Assembly: GCF_003121405.1 (NCBI RefSeq)
Contig: NZ_QBUY01000041.1
Location: 1 to 64,000 of the forward strand
Direction of reading: 5' to 3'
DNA: 64,000 bases
DNA from: Paraburkholderia sp. C35
Lineage (GTDB): Bacteria > Pseudomonadota > Gammaproteobacteria > Burkholderiales > Burkholderiaceae
Below the pieces are notes generated by a model. The model searched no databases. It worked only from the letters and a program-made list of their open reading frames with translations, and was not told the origin of the DNA. Positions 32,362 through 40,768 of this stretch are shown here, one piece after another (position 1 is the stretch's first letter; each line of letters starts with the position of its first letter). Both the position numbers and the translations under genes were made by a program.

Positions 32362-34491
32362 TTAAAAGTATTTGGTCGCGCCCGCATACACCGCGAAATG
32401 CGGCGCGTATTGCGGCGCGCCAACACCGATGCCCGAACCGTCGCGCAGTTCATACACACGGTTGAACGCGTTCATCACGACAAGGCGTGCATCGAACTTG
32501 CCGATCAGCGGCTGGTTGAAGTGCTGGATCACGCCGAGATTGACCTGTGCATAGACGGGCAGACGGGCGGTGTTCGCAAAGCCGCTGCGCAATCCGCTGC
32601 CGACCAGGCCATCGAAGGTGAACGTGGTCTTGCCGAAATCGTACGCGCCGCCGAATGAAGCCGTCACGCGCTGGTCGTGATCAAGAAACACCCAGTGGCT
32701 GTTGATGAAGGCCAGTTCGTCGGGATCGAAGTTGAACTGCGCTGAACTGATCTGCTTGCCCTGCGCGCGGCTGTATGCGAGGTTCAGATAGCCGGACACG
32801 TTGCCCTGCCGGTAGTTGGCCGTGAATTCGACGCCGTAGGTCTTGCCGTACTGATAGTTGAACGGCGTGTAGATCAACGCGGTGCCGAACTGGCCTTCGT
32901 CGAGCAGATTGGTCGATTTCTTGTAGTACGCATCGAGCCCGAGCGTGAGCGCCGAGCCGACCTTCTGCGTAATGCCGATATCGAAGTAATGACTGCGTTC
33001 CGGCTGCACAGGGTCGTTCTGGTTCGACGGGCTCTGGTTCGTCGTGCCGTTGAACTTCGAGATCGTCGAGCCGGACACCAGTTCGAACGCGGGCGGCGTG
33101 AAGTAACGTGCGTAGCCCGCGTGCACGGTGGTGGTCGGCGTGAGCGTGTACACCATGCCGATGCGCGGGCTCAACTGGCTCGCGCTCGTGTATTCATCCA
33201 TGCGGTCGTAGCGCAGACCGTAGTTCAGCGTGAGACGGTCGGTGACTTTCCATTCGTCCTGCGCATACAGGCTGTATAGATAGCCTGTCTTGCTACTGTT
33301 GTCCTGAATGTTGAACGGTTGATCGGATAGCTGATTGCCGTTTTCATCGACAGAAAATACGTTCACGCTGTTGTCGAATACCGCATGTTCCTGCTGGAAA
33401 AACAGGCCCGCGCGTATCGTGTGTTTATCGTTCAGACGCCAGGTGGTATCGACTTGCGCGCCGTTGGCCGAGTTGCTGTGAAAATCTTCCGACGCCACAC
33501 CATTGAACAGCAGATCGCCGACAGGATCCGGATTGAACTTCGTGCGCGTATAGCGCGTGAACAGCGCCACCTGATAATCGAATGCACCGCCGTTCGTGCC
33601 TTGCAACGCGACGGCAGCGAACTGGTTCAACTCCGATTGCGTTTCGTTGAGTTGCGATGAATCGAAGGTGCTGTTGCCGTTGAGCGTGAAGCTGGTCGGC
33701 AGGCCCGGCGTATTCGGAATCTCGAACTGGTTGCTGGTCGTGCCGAACAGCACGCTCACGCGCGTCTGCGGATCGATGATGTACGACAGATAGCCGAATG
33801 CGTCGCCTTGACGCGTGTGATCGTGAATCGCATTGGCGCTCGCCGTCGGATTCTCGATGCCCAGATTGTTCACGCCGAGCGAGCCGCTCAGGTAGTAGCT
33901 GAACGGTCCCTGGCTGCCGTATACATCGGCGCTGGTCTTGATGGTCTGATGGCTGCCGCCGAACACGCTGACCGAGCCGCCGTTGCCTTCGTCGCCCGTT
34001 TTGGTGCGGATATCGACGATGCCCGCCGTGCGATAGCCGTACTGCGCGGGCAGCGCGCCCGTCAGCAGATTGACCTGATCGATGATGCGCGTATCGAGCG
34101 ACTGGCCGAAGCCACTGATCGGCTCCGGAATGATGATGCCGTTGATGCGGTACTGAAGATTCGCGTGATCGCCGCGCACATGCAACTGGCCGTAAGAGTC
34201 TTGCGCGACACCGGGCGCCTGCAGCAGCACCTGATTGAGCGGCGTGTCCTGGCCGACGGGGAGCGTATCAATGTCGTCCTGCGTGAAGCGATAGACGCTG
34301 CTGCCCGTTTCGGGCAATAAGCCGTTGCGGACATCATCGAGACGTTTGGCGCTGATCTTCACGTCGCTCATCTCTTGCGTCGCGGTGACGCTGTCGGTGG
34401 GCGCGGAAGTGTCTGCCGTCGCCGCCGATACGCGTGAAGCGGCCGCGAAGAGTATCAGCGTGGCGTACTTGATGGGTGTGTGGTTGCGCAT
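32362..34491 (-). CDS. TonB-dependent outer-membrane receptor
   Basis: 709 residues from the ATG at 34491. Signal peptide about 1-24 (ILFAAASRVSA), then a TonB-box-like EMSDVKISA. A plug domain follows with VYRFTQDDIDTLPVG, LLQAPGVAQDSYGQLHVRG and GALPAQYGYRTAGIVDIRT, and then a 22-strand-type barrel ending in an aromatic residue (KYF). It imports a siderophore, metal chelate or carbohydrate across the outer membrane using TonB energy; the ligand is unknown. No ribosome-binding site precedes 34491. An ATG at 34554 has AGGAT upstream and would add 21 residues before the signal. No transport genes adjoin. Confidence 0.92.
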   Translation of the reverse strand: MRNHTPIKYATLILFAAASRVSAATADTSAPTDSVTATQEMSDVKISAKRLDDVRNGLLPETGSSVYRFTQDDIDTLPVGQDTPLNQVLLQAPGVAQDSYGQLHVRGDHANLQYRINGIIIPEPISGFGQSLDTRIIDQVNLLTGALPAQYGYRTAGIVDIRTKTGDEGNGGSVSVFGGSHQTIKTSADVYGSQGPFSYYLSGSLGVNNLGIENPTASANAIHDHTRQGDAFGYLSYIIDPQTRVSVLFGTTSNQFEIPNTPGLPTSFTLNGNSTFDSSQLNETQSELNQFAAVALQGTNGGAFDYQVALFTRYTRTKFNPDPVGDLLFNGVASEDFHSNSANGAQVDTTWRLNDKHTIRAGLFFQQEHAVFDNSVNVFSVDENGNQLSDQPFNIQDNSSKTGYLYSLYAQDEWKVTDRLTLNYGLRYDRMDEYTSASQLSPRIGMVYTLTPTTTVHAGYARYFTPPAFELVSGSTISKFNGTTNQSPSNQNDPVQPERSHYFDIGITQKVGSALTLGLDAYYKKSTNLLDEGQFGTALIYTPFNYQYGKTYGVEFTANYRQGNVSGYLNLAYSRAQGKQISSAQFNFDPDELAFINSHWVFLDHDQRVTASFGGAYDFGKTTFTFDGLVGSGLRSGFANTARLPVYAQVNLGVIQHFNQPLIGKFDARLVVMNAFNRVYELRDGSGIGVGAPQYAPHFAVYAGATKYF

Positions 34492-34551
34492 TTTTATTGT
34501 GTGCTCGATGTCGTTGAGTGATGCGTTTTTCAGGCGCGAGCGTGTCCAATC

Positions 34552-34566
34552 CATAGGAATCCTATG
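34552..34566. promoter_or_regulatory. 15-base palindrome CATAGGAATCCTATG
   Basis: A perfect 7+1+7 inverted repeat that contains the alternative ATG (34554) and the AGGAT ribosome-binding site of the TonB receptor. It could be a repressor site or a small RNA hairpin at the start codon. Confidence 0.4.
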
Positions 34567-34686
34567 AATGAAACATGCGATGAACCTGTTTTCGTTCGAC
34601 CCGCGCGATAGTGACTCACGCGGCTTGATGAACTGCTTTTTGTCTGACTCTCCGCTTTCTCGTTGCTGCAAGAAATCACGATGGCG

Positions 34687-34716
34687 ATGTTATAACATAA
34701 CACTAAAGTAAAGCAA
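34687..34716 (-). promoter_or_regulatory. Candidate TonB-receptor promoter with overlapping palindrome
   Basis: On the minus strand, TTGCTT (34716-34711) and TATAAC (34694-34689) are 16 bases apart. The -10 element lies inside the perfect 12-base palindrome ATGTTATAACAT (34687-34698), a typical place for a repressor to act. Confidence 0.45.
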
Positions 34717-34928
34717 TCGTCGGTTGGCGAGATGCAACAGGATCGAATGGTTGTATTTGCAAGCTGATTGAAACCGGATCGCAAGAAAAAAATCTTCGAA
34801 GCCGATGGAATAACCCGGAATCGATTGCGTTAGCTCCTGTGTCGCAGAGTCTGTCCCGCGCGCGCCCGCTCATGTGCGGACGTGTGGAGCGTCATGCCGG
34901 GACTCATAACATCAAGCGAGGAAAGCTC

Positions 34929-35522
34929 TTGAGTCGCAACACGGTTCAACCGGGGTGGGTGCGGATCACGCACTGGATCAATGCGTTAGCGGTCGTGCTG
35001 ATGGTCATGAGCGGCTGGCAGATCTACGATGCGTCGCCGATCTTCCCCGTCATCCAGTTTTCTCCTTCGATCACGCTAGGCGGCTGGCTTGGCGGCGCGC
35101 TGCAATGGCACTTCGCGGTCATGTGGTTGCTGGTCGCGAATTTCATCGTGTATCTCGCCTTCACCGTGGCGTCGGGGCGCTTCAGCAGGAAACTGTTGCC
35201 GCTCACGCCGAAGCAGATCGTGACCGATCTGTTCGCCGCTTTGCGCGGACGCCTGAAGCACGACGATCTCGCGCACTACAACGCGATCCAGAAGTTTGCG
35301 TATCTGGTCGTCATCGCCGATATCGTGCTGATCGTGCTGTCCGGGCTGGCCGTGTGGAAATCGGTGCAGTTTCCGCTGCTGCGCACGCTGATGGGCGGTT
35401 ACGACAATGCGCGCATCGTGCACTTCGTCTGCATGAGCGTGCTGGTGGCGTTCTTCGTCGTGCACGTGGTGATGGTTGCGCTCGTGCCGCGTTCGTTGCT
35501 GCTGATGATCCGGGGGCGCTGA
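34929..35522 (+). CDS. Cytochrome b/b6-domain membrane protein
   Basis: About 197 residues with four transmembrane helices and paired histidines for b-heme. His-containing segments are WVRITHWINALAVVL, the helix QWHFAVMWLLVANF, and RIVHFVCMSVLVAFFVVHVV. This is a Ni/Fe-hydrogenase-type or YedZ-like cytochrome b that passes electrons between the quinone pool and a periplasmic partner. The TTG at 34929 has GAGGAAAG upstream; a GTG at 34839 is the longer alternative. The molybdoenzyme gene starts three bases after its stop, so it is the probable partner. Confidence 0.85.
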   Translation: MSRNTVQPGWVRITHWINALAVVLMVMSGWQIYDASPIFPVIQFSPSITLGGWLGGALQWHFAVMWLLVANFIVYLAFTVASGRFSRKLLPLTPKQIVTDLFAALRGRLKHDDLAHYNAIQKFAYLVVIADIVLIVLSGLAVWKSVQFPLLRTLMGGYDNARIVHFVCMSVLVAFFVVHVVMVALVPRSLLLMIRGR

Positions 35523-35525
35523 ATC

Positions 35526-36317
35526 ATGACGATCAGAAAGCGAACCCCACAGCCCGGCTCGTTTCTCGCAACCCATGGCGAGTCGATCATCCGTGATGCC
35601 CAGCGCGAACTCAAATCGCCCGCGCGGCGTCTGTTCGGTCAGCGGCTGCTGACGCTCGGCGGTATCGCGCTGCTCTCCGGTTGCGACCTGAGCAACGACA
35701 AGACCGTGAATACCGCGCTGCGCCGTATTTCGTTTTTCAACGACGACGTGCAGGCCGCGCTGTTCGATCCGAACAAGCTCGCGCCGACGTATCCCGAGTC
35801 GATGATCACAAAGCCGTTTCCATTCAACGCGTTCTATGACATCGACGACGTACCCGAAGTCGATGCTGCGAATTACCACTTGCAGATCGGCGGCCTCGCG
35901 CACGGCAAGCGCGTATGGACGCTCGACGAACTGCGCGCACTGCCGCAGGAAAGCCAGATCACGCGCCATATCTGCATCGAGGGATGGAGTGCGATCGGTC
36001 ATTGGGGCGGCGTGCGCTTCGCCGATTTCCTGCGCCGCTCGGGTGCCGACACCACGGCGAAGTACGTGTCGCTGCGTTGCGCGGACAACTACTGGACCAG
36101 CATCGACATGCCGACGGCGCTGCACGCGCAGACCTTGCTCACGCTGACCTACGACGGCGAAGTACTGCCGCCGAAGTACGGCTTTCCCATGAAGCTGCGC
36201 ATGCCGACCAAGCTTGGCTACAAGAATCCGAAGCATATCGTTTCGATTGAAATCACGAACCAGTATCCGGGCGGGTACTGGGAGAACCAGGGCTACAACT
36301 GGTTCGGCGGCTCGTGA
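35526..36317 (+). CDS. Sulfite oxidase-family molybdopterin oxidoreductase
   Basis: A 263-residue MsrP/YedY-like Moco protein. The Moco ligand is Cys150 in RHICIEGWSAIGHW; other family blocks are KYVSLRCADNYW and KYGFPMKLRMPTKLG. An export signal starts only at residue 34: RRLFGQRLLTLGG, a twin-arginine-like motif, leads into LLSGC with Cys53, a lipobox. It is probably a Tat-exported, lipid-anchored periplasmic enzyme with a long N-terminal extension. It pairs with the cytochrome b gene upstream (3-base gap). The substrate is unknown; protein or free methionine sulfoxide and sulfite are options. Confidence 0.9.
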   Translation: MTIRKRTPQPGSFLATHGESIIRDAQRELKSPARRLFGQRLLTLGGIALLSGCDLSNDKTVNTALRRISFFNDDVQAALFDPNKLAPTYPESMITKPFPFNAFYDIDDVPEVDAANYHLQIGGLAHGKRVWTLDELRALPQESQITRHICIEGWSAIGHWGGVRFADFLRRSGADTTAKYVSLRCADNYWTSIDMPTALHAQTLLTLTYDGEVLPPKYGFPMKLRMPTKLGYKNPKHIVSIEITNQYPGGYWENQGYNWFGGS

Positions 36318-36381
36318 CGCCTTGACGTTGTTCTCTCTCGCCGCACTTAAACGCACCTAAACCAACTATTCGGGAGCTTCC

Positions 36382-36996
36382 ATGTCTTTCCGCATCAAAC
36401 TCGTTGCCACGCTCGTGACAGCCACGCTGGCGACAGCTGCGCTCGCGCAGACGCCGGCCGTGAAGCCTTCGCGCATTCGCGGAGAAATCGTGTCGCTCGA
36501 CGGCGATACGCTCAAGGTGCATCGCCGCAGCGGCGATACGGTGTCGATCGAAGTGAAACCGGCGGTGACGGTGTCGGCAGTCAAGTCGATGCAACTGTCG
36601 GATATCAAGCCGGGTTCGTTCATCGGCACGGCGGCGACCACGGGCACCGACGGCAAGCTGACGGCGACGGAAGTGGTCGTATTCCCCGAGTCCGCGCGCG
36701 GCACGGGCGAAGGGCACTACGCATGGGATCTCGGGCCGAACAGCTCGATGACCAATGCGAATGTCGATACCGTCGTGCAGAGCACGAGCGGGCGCGACCT
36801 GAAGCTGTCGTACAAGGGCGGCAGCAATGTCGTGACGGTGCCGCCTAATGTGCCCATCGTGACCTTCACGCCCGCCGCGCATAGCGACCTGACGCCTGGC
36901 AAGAAGGTGTTCGTGGTCGCAACGCCGGCTTCGCAAGGTGCGTATGTTGCGCAGCGCGTCGTGGTCGAAAAGGATGGTGTCGCGCCGCCGATGTAA
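36382..36996 (+). CDS. Periplasmic beta-rich protein of unknown function
   Basis: A 204-residue protein with a signal peptide (hydrophobic 5-20, cleavage near ALA-QT). The mature part is rich in Thr/Val and predicted beta-strands, with repeated short segments such as GEIVSLDGDTLKVHRRSGD and FIGTAATTGTDGKL, resembling OB-like DUF5666-type domains. A GGGAGC ribosome-binding site precedes the ATG. It follows the molybdoenzyme by 64 bases on the same strand and may belong to that operon as an accessory protein. No catalytic motif is visible. Confidence 0.75.
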   Translation: MSFRIKLVATLVTATLATAALAQTPAVKPSRIRGEIVSLDGDTLKVHRRSGDTVSIEVKPAVTVSAVKSMQLSDIKPGSFIGTAATTGTDGKLTATEVVVFPESARGTGEGHYAWDLGPNSSMTNANVDTVVQSTSGRDLKLSYKGGSNVVTVPPNVPIVTFTPAAHSDLTPGKKVFVVATPASQGAYVAQRVVVEKDGVAPPM

Positions 36997-37028
36997 TCGC
37001 TGGCGCGAGTGCTTTGCTGAACCGCTTT

Positions 37029-37062
37029 GCTGACGCCTGGGCATGAAAGCTCAGGCGTCAGC
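37029..37062 (+). terminator. Strong hairpin after the periplasmic protein gene
   Basis: GCTGACGCCTG (37029-37039) pairs perfectly with CAGGCGTCAGC (37052-37062), with an extra inner GC pair around the loop. It starts 32 bases past the stop codon. A T-rich tract follows after about 14 bases (around 37077-37085), so termination is likely but not textbook. Confidence 0.65.
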
Positions 37063-37099
37063 GGATTAATTTCGCCAATTTTTTTCCATTTTTGTTATT

Positions 37100-37126
37100 G
37101 GCTGCGGCGATAAGATCGTCGCAGCC
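37100..37126 (+). promoter_or_regulatory. Leader hairpin before the acyltransferase gene
   Basis: Eleven-base arms (37100-37110 and 37116-37126) with one G-U wobble and a 5-base loop. They lie just upstream of the AAGGA ribosome-binding site (37136-37140). The hairpin may mark the transcript 5' end or regulate translation. Confidence 0.4.
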
Positions 37127-37147
37127 GTAATAAAAAAGGACAAAGAA

Positions 37148-38296
37148 ATGGCGAATAGCATGAAGCTGCCGGCGTCGGTGAATGCCGGGAAATCATTGAA
37201 GATCGACGCGATTCGATTTCTCGCGGCGTTCTGGGTGCTGATGTACCACTTCAAGCCGCCTCTCTTCAGGCAGTTGCTGCCGCATCAGCTTTCGTTTCTG
37301 GGCGGCGCGTTGTGGTCGGGTGCTACCGCGCTATTTGCCGGGCCGGCTGCCGTGATTGTGTTCTTTGTGATTTCCGGGTATTGCATTCATGCCGCATATC
37401 ACAAGGATGTCGCGCTCAAGCCAATCAACTATTACGCATCGCGCTTCGTCCGTATTGGATTGCCGCTGATCGTGCTCTTATGCGTCGTGCAGCCATTGCC
37501 GGCCGGACAGAACTATCTGGAATCCGTGTTGTGGTCGCTTTACTGCGAAATGGTGTACTACGCGGTCTATCCGTTTTTGCGGCCGCGGTTTTCTCACATC
37601 GGCGAAATGATCGTCGGCTGTGTGTTGATGGCGGGTGTGATGGTCGCGTGCGTGCGGCTGTTGGGGCATCCCGCGTGCCACGGCTGCGTGATTGAAACCT
37701 ACCACGTGCCGGGTACGGCTTTGCTTTACGCAGCAGGCTGGATTGCCGGATGTCTGATTGCAGAATCGCAGCGCAATGCGGCGCAATTCCAGATTCGCGG
37801 CGCGTATTCGCCGCTCACGCTGGCAATGAAGCGCGGCCTCGATGTGAGCACGCGTGCGCTCGCCAATCATCTTGTCGCGTTGCGCGTGGTCGTCGTCGCA
37901 GCAGGCGCATTCGTGATGATCCTGCTGTCGGAATCGAGCCTCAAGCCTGCGATGCTGCCGCTGATCACGCCGGATATCAGCTTGCCGGTATTCCAGTTCC
38001 TCGCGGCCATCTGGATCGCAACGGAAACGGCGACGCCTTCGCAATCACGCGTGTGGTCCGTTCTCGCCGTGTTCGGCGCGTGGTCGTACAGCCTTTACCT
38101 ATGCCACAAGACTGCGCTGGCGCTACTCGAAATGACGGCATTCGATGAAGCATCGCGTTACGCGTGGTTCGTCGAAGTGGCGTTGGCGTTTGCCATTAGC
38201 TACGCGTTCTATCGCCTCGTCGAGAAGCCGTCGCATGTCATTTCGCAACGGCTGCGAAAGTACTCGCCGGATGTGCCGGGCGCGCCCGCCGCGTGA
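37148..38296 (+). CDS. Acyltransferase 3 (OafA-type) membrane protein
   Basis: A 382-residue integral membrane acyltransferase of the family that O-acetylates polysaccharides, peptidoglycan or antibiotics. The N-terminal hallmark is LKIDAIRFLAAFWVLMYHF, followed by about ten helices, the conserved arginine in the second segment (YYASRFVRIGLPL), and WSLYCEMVYYAVYPFL. An AAGGA site eight bases upstream supports the ATG. It is monocistronic and not inside a polysaccharide cluster, so the acceptor is unknown. Confidence 0.9.
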   Translation: MANSMKLPASVNAGKSLKIDAIRFLAAFWVLMYHFKPPLFRQLLPHQLSFLGGALWSGATALFAGPAAVIVFFVISGYCIHAAYHKDVALKPINYYASRFVRIGLPLIVLLCVVQPLPAGQNYLESVLWSLYCEMVYYAVYPFLRPRFSHIGEMIVGCVLMAGVMVACVRLLGHPACHGCVIETYHVPGTALLYAAGWIAGCLIAESQRNAAQFQIRGAYSPLTLAMKRGLDVSTRALANHLVALRVVVVAAGAFVMILLSESSLKPAMLPLITPDISLPVFQFLAAIWIATETATPSQSRVWSVLAVFGAWSYSLYLCHKTALALLEMTAFDEASRYAWFVEVALAFAISYAFYRLVEKPSHVISQRLRKYSPDVPGAPAA

Positions 38297-38327
38297 GCGG
38301 CAGCGGCGCAGCCCGTGGGTGTTGCAA

Positions 38328-40250
38328 TTAAGGCGTCCAGCGATACACGATCATGCTCGTGCCGTTGTAGTTGTCTTTCGTGATCATGTATTCGCCCGTC
38401 GATCTCAGATAGGCGCGTAAGCCATACATCGAATCCACGTCATTGCCGACATCGACATTGCCGGGATTCGAATTGGTCAGCGTGGTGGCGAGTTGGCCCG
38501 TAGTGAGATTGAACGCGTCGATATTGGGCACCGTGTGCACATAGCCGACGAACAGATAGTTGCCCGCTGCCGTCATCGACTTCGCATTCGCGCTGGTCAG
38601 ATTGATCACCGGGTCGGGGCGCGTCATGTTGCCCGCACTCCAGCCGTGATACACCTCGATACGCGTGCTCATCGCGGTCCAGTCCGAACTGCCTGCTATG
38701 CCTTGCGCAAGAATCATCGTGTCGCTTTCGGCGAGATAGATGATGCGCGTCAGCGGGCGAATGCTCATTGGCACCGGCAGCGCGATGGCGGCGCCCCAGC
38801 TCGGCTTGCCGTATCCATCGAAGCCCGTTAGCGGATAGTGATAGATGTGATTCGTGCGATCGAGTCCGGCCCAGATGTCGCCCTTGCTATCGATGCTGAA
38901 TCCCGCCGTGATCGATCGGGTCGTATTGAACGCGGCGCCGGGCAGCGATCCGTCCGGCACTGCGATATAACCCTTCGACGGTTCGAAATGGTAGAAGTAG
39001 AAGATAGCCGGGTTTTGTCCCGATGCAACGAGAATGCGATTGCCGCCCACGCTGACAAGCTGGCCGAAGTGCTCGTCGCGTTGCGTGTCGTTGACGTTGA
39101 GTCGCGGGTCATTCGGATACGAGAAAGGATCGACGGTGTTCGCGACAAACGTGCCGCCTGCCGTGCCTGAATAGATATTCGTGCCGCTATAAAACAGCGC
39201 GCCATCCGTCACCGGGTCGGGCGCAGCGACGGCCTCGAAGTTGAGCGCCTGCAGTTTCCATAGCAGCGTGCCCGCGCTGTTGTACGCGTGAATGTCGGTG
39301 CCACCGTTGCGGCCCAGATCCCAGCCGCCGCCCCACGGATTGTTGAGGACATAGAGATTGCCAGCCGAGTCCTTGCCGATGCCTTCTATACGCGTGAACC
39401 GCTTGTCGCCCACCTGACCTCGCGTGCCTGTCGTGCTGTCGAGATAACCGCCTTGAACACCGAACGTGCCGGCCAGTTGCGGCGTGCCCGTCACGTTGTA
39501 GAGCTTGATATTCATGTCAGGGCCTTCGTCGCCGACCATCAGCAGCCCTGTCGAGGTATCGACATATAGCGCGGAAGGGCGCGAGGTTGCATCCATCGCG
39601 ATCGTGTTCAGCAATGCGCCCGTAGGACCATATTCGACGACGATGCCCGCACTCTTGCGCGCGACCCACAGGTTGCCCGCGCTATCCAGCGCAAGCGCGC
39701 CTGGCCCTGAAACGGCGATGTCCTGCAGCCACGCGCCGTCGGTCGTGAAGACGCGCACGCGATTGCCGAAGAAGTCGCTTGCGTAGAGTGTCGAGCCCGT
39801 TGTCGCGAGACCGGTGATCGCATCGACACGCGTCAGCGTGTTCCATGAACTGACGTTGATGACGAGATCGCGTGTGCCCGTCGCGCGGTTGTATCGTCCC
39901 ACGCCGCCGCTGCCGTATTGCGTGCCTGCCTGCATCGCCGCAAAGATCGACGTTGCATTGCCAGTAATGGCGCTGCCCTGGAACTCGCTGTGAATGCCGA
40001 TCGATCCCATGCTGCGTCCGTTCTGATAGATCGCGACGCCACCTTCGTTCTCGTCCCACAGCGATGCCGTATAAATCACGCCTTCCGGTGCGACCCACAT
40101 CGAACGTGCACCGTTGCCGACATGCGTGGCGAGCGTGCCATACGTATTGGCGAGCCAGTCAGTGGTGTATTGCGCGTGAGCAAGCGAGCAAAGCATTGCC
40201 ATAAGAACGCCGAAGCACAGCGCATGAAAACGTATTCGATATTTGGACAT
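38328..40250 (-). CDS. Secreted beta-propeller-like protein (NHL/SMP-30-type repeats)
   Basis: A 640-residue exported protein of unknown function. The signal peptide spans 1-26 (FGVLMAMLCSLAHA-QY). The body consists of repeated blocks typical of NHL-like propellers: DSAGNLWVARKSAG, DSAGNLYVLNNPWG, DSKGDIWAGLDR and similar D-x-x-G-N/D-L/I-W/Y motifs, spaced by 40-90 residues. Such proteins bind ligands or carbohydrates, or act as lactonase-like enzymes; no catalytic set is visible. The ATG at 40250 is the only start that retains the signal. It is monocistronic between the acyltransferase and the FmdB gene. Confidence 0.75.
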   Translation of the reverse strand: MSKYRIRFHALCFGVLMAMLCSLAHAQYTTDWLANTYGTLATHVGNGARSMWVAPEGVIYTASLWDENEGGVAIYQNGRSMGSIGIHSEFQGSAITGNATSIFAAMQAGTQYGSGGVGRYNRATGTRDLVINVSSWNTLTRVDAITGLATTGSTLYASDFFGNRVRVFTTDGAWLQDIAVSGPGALALDSAGNLWVARKSAGIVVEYGPTGALLNTIAMDATSRPSALYVDTSTGLLMVGDEGPDMNIKLYNVTGTPQLAGTFGVQGGYLDSTTGTRGQVGDKRFTRIEGIGKDSAGNLYVLNNPWGGGWDLGRNGGTDIHAYNSAGTLLWKLQALNFEAVAAPDPVTDGALFYSGTNIYSGTAGGTFVANTVDPFSYPNDPRLNVNDTQRDEHFGQLVSVGGNRILVASGQNPAIFYFYHFEPSKGYIAVPDGSLPGAAFNTTRSITAGFSIDSKGDIWAGLDRTNHIYHYPLTGFDGYGKPSWGAAIALPVPMSIRPLTRIIYLAESDTMILAQGIAGSSDWTAMSTRIEVYHGWSAGNMTRPDPVINLTSANAKSMTAAGNYLFVGYVHTVPNIDAFNLTTGQLATTLTNSNPGNVDVGNDVDSMYGLRAYLRSTGEYMITKDNYNGTSMIVYRWTP

Positions 40251-40530
40251 TCGGCATGTTCTCCTGTAGAGCCATCCATAGCGATGCAGGAAATTTTAAG
40301 TGCCCATTTATTCAAATAGGTGTCGATACGCGAACGCAAGTGCAGAAAACGCGAGTTGGATAATTCGACGCATCGAAGAACATGCTTTGCGCATCGCGTC
40401 GGCGGCAAGCAGCGTGACGAAAAAATCTTCAGGTTATGCATGCCGCACTAGAATGGGTTAATGCCGCATGCGTTTTTGCGGCGATGCGGCTTTGTCTGCG
40501 CATCCAGTGTTTCCGCATCGGAGAATCAGC

Positions 40531-40695
40531 ATGCCGACCTATCAGTATCGTTGCGAAAGTTGTGAGGAGAAGTTTGAACACGCCGAGCACGTCGCAGAAC
40601 ACGCAACAGTGCAACTGAAATGCCCTAAATGCGGCAGCGAAAAGGTGCAGCATGCACCGGCGCCATTCGTCGCAAAGACTTCGCGCAAGAGCTAG
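40531..40695 (+). CDS. FmdB-family zinc ribbon protein
   Basis: A 54-residue protein with two CxxC knuckles, CESC (8-11) and CPKC, after the family N-terminus MPTYQYRC. This is the FmdB/CxxC regulatory-type zinc ribbon, of poorly known function. GGAGAA six bases before the ATG at 40531 decides the start; the frame is open further upstream without homology. A TAGAAT at 40449-40454 is a possible -10 element. The gene ends 73 bases before the convergent MFS stop, with a hairpin between. Confidence 0.88.
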   Translation: MPTYQYRCESCEEKFEHAEHVAEHATVQLKCPKCGSEKVQHAPAPFVAKTSRKS

Positions 40696-40703
40696 ATGTG
40701 GCA

Positions 40704-40737
40704 CATCGACGCGTGACATAAGCGAGACACGTCGATG
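40704..40737. terminator. Hairpin between the convergent fmdB and MFS genes
   Basis: CATCGACGCGT (40704-40714) and ACACGTCGATG (40727-40737) form an 11-bp stem with one wobble and a 12-base loop, between two convergent stop codons. There is no T-tract on either side. Confidence 0.45.
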
Positions 40738-40768
40738 CAACCATGCGAAGCATGCAGGGCTTTGTGCC

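Larger units (their letters stand above)
34492..34928. other. AT-rich divergent regulatory region
   Basis: About 430 bases between the TonB receptor and the cytochrome b gene, clearly richer in A and T than the coding sequence around it. It contains the receptor promoter candidate with a 12-base palindrome, a 15-base palindrome at 34552-34566, and the TTG-start ribosome-binding site of the cytochrome gene. The frames crossing it lack family features. Confidence 0.6.

Noticed and set aside
34567..34686. Cobalamin or other riboswitch in the TonB receptor leader
   Set aside because: No conserved riboswitch box could be found by eye; only short palindromes are supported.
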